Shown in pieces: positions 1 to 8,578 of a stretch of DNA of 28,653 nucleotides. A model generated the notes under the pieces. The model saw only the letters and a program-made list of their open reading frames with translations, searched no databases and had not been told where the DNA came from. Both the position numbers and the translations under genes were made by a program. This DNA is from Bondarzewia mesenterica (Eukaryota; Basidiomycota; Agaricomycetes; Russulales; Bondarzewiaceae): positions 1 through 28,653 of the forward strand of contig SGPL01000428.1 of NCBI GenBank assembly GCA_004802705.1, in the 5' to 3' direction. The number at the start of each line of letters is the position of its first letter. Position 1 is the stretch's first letter.

Positions 1-168
1 TGAATTTTTGAATATATGGAAGATAGATCTCCGTGAAAATTATGCAGAAAAAAACCAAATGAAGCAGATATTTTTATTATTTACGGATAATCTATGTAAC
101 ATGCTCTACTGCTGTGGAGAGGGAAATGTCAACAGTAAGTGAAATGACTATACTGATAGGAGGGAATG

Positions 169-266
169 GGTCTACTGCTGAAAATAGACCTGCCAGATGC
201 AACTGCGACAGTTGCATCGGCTGCAATGAATGCGCCCTGCCCGGCACTGTGACAGCGATCACAGTG
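169..266. repeat. Cluster of three perfect inverted repeats
   Basis: Three short perfect inverted repeats lie one after another. GGTCTA (169-174) pairs with TAGACC (185-190). GATGCAACTG (196-205) pairs with CAGTTGCATC (209-218), a 10-bp stem around a 3-nt loop. CACTGTGA (245-252) pairs with TCACAGTG (259-266). No convincing gene covers this stretch, which lies about 470-560 bases upstream of the cyclin start. It could be a structured transcript, a set of dyad protein-binding sites, or the edge of a small repeat. I recognise no known family. Confidence 0.6.
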
Positions 267-387
267 ACGGCATTTTCCGTGTAGTTTTGCTGATGCACCT
301 GCGTGTCATCTGACGCACCCCACGCAAGCAAGGTCTGCGCCGACGCAGTCGGAGCTTCCCCAAGTTATCTAATCAACTTTGGAACGG

Positions 388-448
388 CCAATCACGCGAA
401 CGCTACGCGTCGGCGCGTTATTTGTCTGTATTGATGCGTGGTCACGTG
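388..448 (+). promoter_or_regulatory. Cyclin promoter elements: CCAAT box, MCB (ACGCGT), E-box
   Basis: A CCAAT box (388-392) is followed by a perfect ACGCGT hexamer (405-410) and a CACGTG E-box (443-448), about 285-345 bases before the cyclin ATG. ACGCGT is the MluI cell-cycle box bound by MBF/SBF-type factors in fungi, which fits a periodically transcribed cyclin gene. The motifs are seen directly; their function is inferred. Confidence 0.45.
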
Positions 449-732
449 TATGGTTCGCGTTGTGGAAAAGGCGGTTTCAGTTCAGTCCAACTTTTCGAGT
501 CTCATTCGACGACCGTTCCTTGTTTGCCTCTCGTCTCTTTGCCTTTCCCCTCCCCGCCACGGACGACCCTCGAGCTCTGAACCGGGAGCACTGTCTTCAT
601 TTTTCCATTATTTTCACGTTCTACGTCTTCTCCACACGACACGCTCCAGACTCGCTACGCTTCATCGTCCTCAACCTTGCTTTTCTTCTTCATTTCACAC
701 AGTACATACATTCCATCTCTTGTCACCCACAA

Positions 733-2599
733 ATGGCACACCGTGTAAGTCTTTTACTGCTCTCTTCTCCATACGCCACACATCCTAATAACACTTTTGC
801 TTCCGTCAATTAGCTTCCGCTGCGAAACCGAACTGGCCCACAACGCCCCAAGATCAATGGCGATGAGAATGCAACAAGCAAATTGAGACAAAGTACAAGT
901 ATTACCGTTGCTGGCGTGTCTCGTATTGGACACTCCGTATTCAATGCTGTCAAGAACGGACCTCAACGCCCTGCCCTAGGAGAGGTCACGACGACGGCCG
1001 TTAATCGCAAGGTACGTTACATCGCGATGCCATGTTCAAATACCTTTCGTCACCTAATTCGCAACAGGATGCCAACATCAAGCCTACTGGGAAGGAGAAG
1101 GAGCTCATCGAAACTGGCCTGAAACGTAGCCGTTCGTCATCCCTCGCGGCGGCTACAGCCCCCCAACGCGTCCCACTTGGTCCTGGTCGTGGGTCAACTG
1201 CCGTCCCTGTACAGACGACGAACAATGCTCGTCCCTCGTCTCGCATGCACAAGCTCTCACAAGCCGCCCTTCGCCCCTCCCGCCCTACCTCCCAGCAATC
1301 TGTCGCCCCCATCGTAATATCTTCTGAGGAAGAATTGTACCAAGAGCATGACATGGATATCGAGGATGTCCGCATTCCTGCGGCGCATGTAGCCGACGAC
1401 GGCATCTACGTGGGCGAGGAAGAAGTCGAGGCCATGCTTGACTCGCAAGATAGCGACGAGGAGGAGGAGGACGCCGAGGAGGACGCGCGACTCACGGAGT
1501 CAAGAACCTTCGTGTGGCCAGAGGTATCGCCTGGTCACGCCGCCAGATACCAGATGGAAGTCGATCACATTCGAGCAAACTATGAAGAGGTAGCCGATGC
1601 ACAATTCGACGAGACGATGGTATCTGAATACACTGAGGAGATCTTCGAATACATGAGCGAGCTGGAGGTCAGTCATTTCTCATGTTTTCTTACCTGCATT
1701 CTCTGAAAAAATTCTGCAGGATGACATCATGCCCAATCCCGATTATATGTCCGGCCAAAACGAAATTACCTGGCAAATGCGGCAAACCCTGGTCGACTGG
1801 CTGCTACAGGTTCACCTACGATATCACATGCTTCCAGAGACGCTGTGGATAGCTGTCAACGTCGTCGACCGCTTTCTGACGAAACGAGTAGTTTCTCTCG
1901 TCAAGCTCCAGCTTGTCGGAGTCATCGCCATGCTCATTGCCTCTAAGTACGAGGAAATTTTGGCACCTTCCGTTGATGAATTCGTGTTCATGACCGGGAA
2001 CGGATATTCGAAGGAAGAGATCCTTAAAGGCGAACGTATCGTCTTGCAGACCATCGACTTCAAGGTGTCGAATTATTGCTCGCCCTATAGCTGGATGCGA
2101 AAAATCAGCAAGGCAGACGACTACGATGTTCAGACACGGACGTTGAGCAAGTTTCTCACCGAGGTCACTTTGCTAGACTATCGCTTTCTGTCAGTGAAGC
2201 CGAGCTTAGTGGCTGCTGTTGGCATGTATACTGCACGGCGGATGTTGGGAGGAGACTGGGTGAGTCTTCATTCGGTCTTTTATTGCAGTGATGGCGCTCC
2301 ACGCCTAAAACACGTTTCGTCCACCTTTACTCAATTATCACGTGATAACCCTGCTGACATATTTCGCCTTTTCCCCATTCAACAAGAACGCAGCCTTCGT
2401 CTACCACTCTGGTTTCACCAAAGAGCAGTTGATGCCTGGATATCACCTCTTATTGGACAAACTCACCGAGCACGGATTCGAGAAGCAGTATATCAACAAG
2501 AAGTACGCTAACAAGAAGTTCCTCAAGGCGTCTCTGTTCGCACTCGAGTGGGCGCGAACGCAGGTCGCCACCGAGGGCGAGGGTATGGTACTCGCGTAA
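733..2599 (+). CDS. G2/mitotic-specific B-type cyclin
   Basis: B-type cyclin, the activating subunit of the mitotic cyclin-dependent kinase (Cdk1); it acts in the nucleus and is destroyed by the APC/C at mitotic exit. The model has five exons: 733-744, 814-1011, 1068-1667, 1720-2259 and 2387-2599. All junctions are GT-AG and the phases close, giving 520 aa. The first exon encodes only four residues (MAHR). A destruction box of the RxALGxV type (RPALGEV) lies at residues 56-62. A basic/serine-rich and then acidic linker follows (EEEE-rich near residues 190-200). The N-terminal cyclin box begins near residue 262 and contains MRQTLVDWLLQVH (from residue 290) and the LIASKYEEI segment typical of mitotic cyclins. 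The C-terminal cyclin fold runs to about residue 510. Length and architecture match fungal Clb/Cdc13 proteins. An MCB site upstream suggests cell-cycle control. Family assignment is secure; which mitotic cyclin paralogue it is cannot be told. Confidence 0.95.
2335..2348. promoter_or_regulatory. 14-bp palindrome (GATA/E-box/GATA) in cyclin intron 4
   Basis: TTATCACGTGATAA is a perfect 14-bp palindrome inside the last cyclin intron (2260-2386). It consists of a central CACGTG E-box with a TGATAA GATA-type site reading outward on each side. At 127 nt this intron is about twice the length of the gene's others. A regulatory role is only suggested by the motif combination. Confidence 0.25.
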
Positions 2600-3450
2600 C
2601 TCGAGTGTCGCCGTCCTTTACTTCTTTACTTCTGCACGTCTCCTGTCCCACATCCTCGTTTCTACCTCTTTCAATCCCACATTTTTGCTTGTTCAAGCTT
2701 CCCCCTCGTCCCCTGTCCCATCTATTTTCGTCATGTTTCAGCTTCGCAATTGATCTCAAGTGTTCGACTATCTCACCCACTTCATCATCAATGCCCATCC
2801 ACCACGCTGTCTCCATGTCTCCATGCCAGTTTCATTCCTCTATGTCTGTCTCGCTCTCCTTGCTGTCGGATCCATCTGCAATACTTTTCTGTTTCTTTCT
2901 TTCTCCTCTTCTACATCTCGTTTTTGTCCTCCATTTGCATATCGCTCTTTCACACACTTCAAGTCCATCGTCCCGCACTGCCGTCTCTTTTGCCTGCGGG
3001 AGCATCGAAACACGGTTACATCTCTCGCTTGTATATGTCTATGGACCGTCACGACTATGCCTACCACCCGCCTTTCCATATCATCCCCTACTGTCATCTG
3101 CCCTTTTGCGCTTTTGATTGACTTGAAGTCCCATCCCCCTTTTGTTTTGTCCCCTTCTCGATTTTGTGTTAGTGATCCCATCATCGCTTATCCCCTGTCT
3201 TGCCTGTCCATTGTTTATACATTCAAAGTATCTGTACATCTTTGATTTACGTTTTTTCTTAGTTGCTCTTACCCAAGACACGGTCGCGGCGTAGGGTATG
3301 TACGTACTACCTCCATCGTGTAGATACTACCGCGCAGGACGCAGCATCGTCTGGTTTTTATTTATAATCATCGCATTGGTATCATTCTCATTTTGTGTCT
3401 GACGTTCTCAGCTGTTGAAGTATGCAGTGGAATGATCTGATCCATGTGAA
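2600..3450. other. Cyclin 3' flank, strongly pyrimidine-rich on the + strand
   Basis: From the cyclin stop codon to about 3260 the + strand is dominated by C and T, with many CTC, TTC and CCT runs. Several overlapping open frames of 100-190 codons exist on both strands, but they are low-complexity products of the base skew, with no splice structure and no recognisable domains. The stretch probably holds the cyclin 3' UTR, and its last part leads into the fox2 promoter. I see no gene here. Confidence 0.4.
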
Positions 3451-3483
3451 AGTCGACGCGACGCGACGCGTTTGCATCACGTG
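3451..3483 (+). promoter_or_regulatory. fox2 upstream region: GACGC repeats, ACGCGT and CACGTG
   Basis: Three successive GACGC units end in an ACGCGT hexamer (3466-3471) and are followed by a CACGTG E-box (3478-3483), about 315-345 bases before the fox2 start codon. The motifs are visible. I see no obvious CCTCGG fatty-acid response element in the interval, so regulation by fatty acids is not supported by sequence here. Confidence 0.25.
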
Positions 3484-3796
3484 CGTCATGGAGGCAATTT
3501 CTTCCCAACTTTTCTTTTTAAGACTTCAGGGAAAAAGGTAAGTAAATCTTCGGTCGCATGCATCCAACTGTTAATATGCAGGATGGACGTGAAACGTGAA
3601 CATTGAACATTATTGAAGGCAAAGTTGAGGCCTTGTCTGACTAGCTACGATGATGTAACGCGATCGTGGGGTAATCACGACCGACGATAATTCACATGCT
3701 CCGGTCAAGTCACTCCCGCCGTTGGTCTTTAAGACTGCAACTCGTAGAGCTTCACCTTCATTCACATACTCATCCCCCTCATTCGACCTTCACACC

Positions 3797-6700
3797 ATGA
3801 CTCTCTCTTTCAAGGGACATACTGTCGTCGTCACTGGTGCTGGCGGCGGGCTAGGCAAGGCGTGAGTACCTTGTGACGTCATTAGCATCAAGGGACCTTA
3901 TTCCTAGGAACTAGCTATTCCCTGCTCTTCGCCTCGCGAGCGCAAATGTCGTCGTAAACGACTTCAATCAGGCCGCGGCTCAGAAGGTTGTTGATGAGAT
4001 CAAGGCCGGTGCGTACATGCTTTTGAATCGGTTCGCGAGTCGTAGTTGATGAAGGGCTCAATGCGCTTTGACATCCTGCAGCTGGTGGAAATGCTGTCGT
4101 CAACAATTCATCTGTAACGGACGGCGCTACTGTTATAAAGACTGCATTGGATGCCTTCGGTGGTATCACCATTTTGATCAATAATGCTGGCATTTTGCGG
4201 GATAAAGGGTGTGTCTCTGGGCAAGCTTTTCAATGTTAGACGTGCTGCTCAATGCGGGGCTCAGCTTCAAGAACATGTCAGACAAGGAATGGGATCAGAT
4301 TCAAGAAGTTCATCTGAAGGGCGCATATGCATGCACTAAGGCTGCCTGGCCCATCTTCCGCAAACAGAAGTTTGGCCGGATCGTGAATACTGCTAGCGCT
4401 GCTGGGCTATTTGGTGAGTAGTTCAGATTCAGACAAGGCATGAGATTGCCAGTGGATTCTATCTCATGCCTTTGATGTGCAGGTAACTTCGGTCAGGCGA
4501 ATTATAGTGCTGCAAAGATGGGTCTTGTCTCCTTCACGAGGACCCTCGCACTTGAAGGAGTCAAGTATAACATTAAGGCAACTGCCATTGCTCCTGTACG
4601 TATCTTCAATTATCGCTTTTTCGATGATCCTGGATTTTACTTGTAGATGGCTGCGTCGGCCATGACTGAGACCATCATGCCTCCTGAAATGCTCGCTAAA
4701 CTCAAGGTTTGTCCAAAATATATGTTCCTTGTTGTCTCTCGCTAATTCCAATCTATAGCCAGAATTCGTGGCGCCGTTTGTCGTTGCCGTCACACATCCC
4801 GACGGACCAGAGGCCAATGGCAAAGTATTCGTTGTTGGCGCTGGCTACGTATCCGAGATCCGCTGGGAGCGCAGCAAAGGGGTCGTCTTCAAGACTGACG
4901 CATCTTTCACACCATCAGCAGTGCGTTTTATTCGTTTCGGATTCGCAGGGACTTACTAATCTGACTGAATCTTGGACTATAGGTCAAACAGCGGTGGGAT
5001 GATATCATCGACTTTACTAACCCTGAATAGTAAAGTGTTTCATAGTTTCTTTGAGATCTAACTGATTTGTTCCGTAGCCCGAAAAGTATGGCAGACACCG
5101 ATATTGTGGTATGACAATTCTTCCCAACTCCTCATGCGCCTTTTGTCTGAAATTCGATGGTTAAAGGCGAAGCTCGAGGAGGCGAAGGCACAACCAGCTA
5201 ATGCGCAGGCATCCCCGGAGGTGCGGTTCGATGGTCAGACGGTTATCATCACCGGTTCTGGCGCCGGTCTTGGTCGCGCCTATGCCTTGATGTACGCGCG
5301 TCTCGGCGCTAATGTCGTGGTCAACGACGTCAGCGAGAAGGGTGCACTCGCCGTGGTTGACGAGATTAGGCGGGGTAAGAAGCCTCGATATGTTGTTTGG
5401 TACCTGTCCATTCATGCTTTTCGATTGTGTGTCTAGCTGGCGGAAAGGCTGTTGGTGCGATATGCTCTGCGGAGGCCGGCGAAGTATTAGTCAAGGCTGC
5501 TCTCGACGCCTTTGGTGGAGTGCATATCTTGGTCGCCAACGCGGGCATCTTACGCGATAAGTCCTTCACCGCGATGTCTGATGCGGAATGGGACGCCGTC
5601 ATTGCTGTCCACCTAAGGTACGTTGATAAATTTTCCTTTCTAGAACATTGATTAAGGCTCTGCTCGAATAGGGGTACCTACAAGGTCAGTGTACAGAAGT
5701 AGCATTGAGTTCCGATACTCATTGAAATTTCCAGAGTGTGAAAGCCGTCTGGCCCATCTTCCAGAAGCAGAAATATGGTCGGATTGTCACGACCGCCTCC
5801 GGCGTTGGTATTTGTCAGTACAAAGAATTTCTTTCTGACGAGCAGACTTACTCATCCGCATGATCTAGATGGCAATTTCGGTCAGGCGAACTACTCCACT
5901 GCTAAAGCTGCCATTCTCGGTTTGACGCGGACATTGGCCATCGAGGGGAAGAAATATAACGTCCTTGCAAACACCATTGCGCCTTCTGCAGGTACCGCCA
6001 TGACAATGACCATCTGGTATGTGTGATAGTTAAAGGCATCTCTCACTCGGTACCTAAACGCTCAACTCTCATAGGCCAAAAGAGATGGTTGACGCCTTCA
6101 AGGTTTGTCTTCATGCTGAGTCTTTTGGGCGATACAAAAATCTCATGTTTACTTACAGCCGGACTTCGTCGCCCCTATTGTCGGATACTTGACAAGCTCA
6201 GGTATGCTTAAGATGCTGCGTCCTGGGGTTAACATAGTCTTACCTTAGATTTGAAGGCAATGAAGGAACTACTGGTTCTTTATTCGAAATCTCGGGCGGC
6301 TGGGCTGCGCAAACTCGCTGGCAGCAGGCGGGTGGTTATGGCTTCCCTGTCAAGAAGCCATTCACCCCCGAAGATGTTTTGGCCAAGTGGAATATCATCA
6401 CTAACTTTGGTTAATCATGTTTGCTGGTACAATTCTTGTTGGCTAATTTGGTCCGGTACCCACAGATGATGGTCGTGCGACAAACCCTATTTCGACTCAG
6501 GAAGGCATGGAGCAGGTTTGTGTACATGTCTCGTTGGTGCGGCTTGAGCTAATTGCGCCTAATAGATTATGGCGAACTTCGGAAATGAAGGCGAAGAATC
6601 GTTGGATGACGACTTATATCCTGACCCCGAAGACTCTGACCTCGTCAAGGAAGCAAAAAAAAATCAAACTCGATCCCCTCGAGTACAATTATAGCGAACG

Positions 6701-8042
6701 TGATGTTATTCTGTACAACCTCGGAATTGGTGCGACCGAGATGGAGCTGCAATGGACATATGAAGGTCACGACGAGTTCTCGGCCCTTCCGACGTTCGGT
6801 GTTATCCCACAGTTCATGGCCAGTGGAGGTGTACCTTTGGACTGGCTACCAGACTACAACCCCGTATGTTCATCCACTTCTTTCTATTCTTTATCATGAG
6901 GCCGTCTAACTCCATATGCATTCGATCTCTAAAGGCGAAGTTGCTTCATGGTGAGCAGTACCTTTCCATCAAGGCGCCCATCCCCATAAGCGGTGAGCTT
7001 GTGAACCAAGCAAGGTAGACAGGCAAATACTATTGTATGATGAAGCTCGTAGCTGATGACTTGTTGCGCAGACTGATGGAGGTTCTGGACAAGGGCAAGG
7101 CGGCTGCCGTCACCACCGTAGTGGAGACAAAGGACAAACATACCGGACAGGTTATCTTCGAGAATCAGTCGACCGTGTTCATCCGTGGATCGGGGGGATT
7201 CGGGGGTAAACGTACTGGCAAAGGTGGGTGAAAATGGCCTCTGCCACGAGGATGTGTATGTATTAATGCGGCTGCTATGGTGCACAATGTGGTGCCTATG
7301 AAGACCGCGGCCCTGCTTCTGCTGCCAACACCCCTCCGAAGAGGCAACCTGATGCGGTGGTGGAGGAGAAGACTTTGTTAACGCAAGCTGCTCTCTATCG
7401 GTGCGCTCCATCCGTTGTTGAGCACATGAATGTATCTCATATCTGTATTGCCTCTTTACAGCCTCAGCGGTGATGCAAATCCATTGCACGTGTGTATCCA
7501 ATCTTAGCGGTATGGAAAGTGGAGTATGGTGACACGTTCCCTTCCTGTTGTAGATCCTGCCCGAGTTCGCCGCTGTAGGAGGCTTTGATAGGCCTATTCT
7601 GCATGGTGGGTTGACGACGTCAATCCGTTCTATGCACAAAGATAGTTTAACTCATTTTTTTCTTGTATCACAAGGTCTCTGCTTTATGGGCATCTCAGGG
7701 AAGCACGTCTTGAAGACCTTTGGTGCATACAAGGACATTAAAGTCAGGTGTGTGCTGCGAAAATGCCCGTTTGGTTATGCGCTGTCATTTAACTTTGTTT
7801 CATTTCAAGGTTTGCCGGCGTCGTCTACCCCGGCGAGACCCTCGTCACAGAAATGTGGAAAGAGGGCGGCAAGGTCATTTTCCGTGAGTCAATGAATTGA
7901 CGATACCTTATTCAGGACATGTGAGGCAGCTTGCTGACACCCGCATGTAGAAACCAAGGTTAAGGAGCGCGGTGCGACTGTCCTGGCTGCGGCCGCTGTG
8001 ACGCTTGTGGATGCCGGCAAACCTATCAAGGCAAAACTCTGA
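3797..8042 (+). CDS. fox2: Peroxisomal multifunctional enzyme type 2 (Fox2-like), with three frame breaks
   Basis: Multifunctional beta-oxidation protein: enoyl-CoA hydratase plus (3R)-hydroxyacyl-CoA dehydrogenase of the peroxisome. I trace 27 exons: 3797-3861, 3915-4008, 4082-4208, 4265-4413, 4483-4595, 4647-4706, 4759-4920, 4983-5029, 5078-5108, 5167-5374, 5437-5617, 5672-5684, 5735-5813, 5869-6016, 6075-6102, 6159-6201, 6249-6409, 6466-6515, 6566-6863, 6935-7014, 7072-7223, 7304-7400, 7462-7489, 7554-7605, 7675-7747, 7810-7883, 7951-8042. Domain order is two tandem SDR dehydrogenase domains (nucleotide-binding TGAGGGLG and TGSGAGLG; active-site NYSAAK and NYSTAK), then a MaoC hot-dog hydratase. 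The protein ends in AKL, a type 1 peroxisomal targeting signal. Expected length is about 901 aa, normal for the family. The frame breaks at three places: one base short near 3938-3943, one base short at the 6201/6249 junction, and one extra A in the A9 run 6655-6663. Either these are sequencing errors or the locus is a young pseudogene; all other splice sites and motifs are intact. Confidence 0.9.
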
Positions 8043-8578
8043 TTTCCGGTTAATTCGGGCAGCCTTCCGACACCCACGCCCACAGATACGCCCACATCTC
8101 ATATCCTGTACCCTCATCTTGTAAAATGACTAGATCGCGCAGCTCTCTCGTTTTCGCTTCTATCTGTACTGCACCATGTCACGATTTATCCCCCAATATC
8201 ATTTTTATGACATCAAACACATACACGATGGTGAGACAGCAAGGAAGGTTCGATCGTACAACTTAACCAGCCGCGAAGTCATAAGCTACTATCTATATAG
8301 CGAGCTGAGGGTCGACCGACAGCAGATATCAGTGTGACGCCAGAATGGGGCGTCCGGGGGGTATATGAACTAAGGAAAGGAAGGACACAAGGAGATGATA
8401 TGAAAGTGAACGAGAAAAAAAGAGAACATCGAAGTCCTCAAAAGAAACCGCGCTGATGCAGAAGGTATAATGGAGTAGTCCTCCCAGTCCGCTACAGTCC
8501 GGAGATAGATAGATGGATGGATGTATCTTTCTGCCTCTCGATAGCATGTAAAGGGCTGTCAGGATGCGCGCGGCTCGT
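8043..8578. other. Convergent intergenic region with a small GATA/GATG microsatellite
   Basis: This stretch lies between the 3' ends of the fox2-like gene and the opposing Ca2+/H+ exchanger gene, so it should contain both 3' UTRs. A short (GATA)n(GATG)n tract is visible at about 8504-8523. I see no further gene. Confidence 0.5.

Noticed and set aside
379..813. 144-codon open frame on the + strand before the cyclin
   Set aside because: It is Ser/Phe/His-rich translation of a pyrimidine-rich leader, overlaps the true cyclin start, and has no domain or splice support.
2548..3245. Overlapping open frames of 114-189 codons on both strands
   Set aside because: They are low-complexity products of the C/T strand skew after the cyclin stop codon.
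3797..8042. Reading the region as two or three separate SDR/MaoC genes
   Set aside because: Exons run through the linkers in frame (for example 4983-5029, 5078-5108, 5167-5374), and the domain order SDR-SDR-MaoC-AKL is the known Fox2 architecture.
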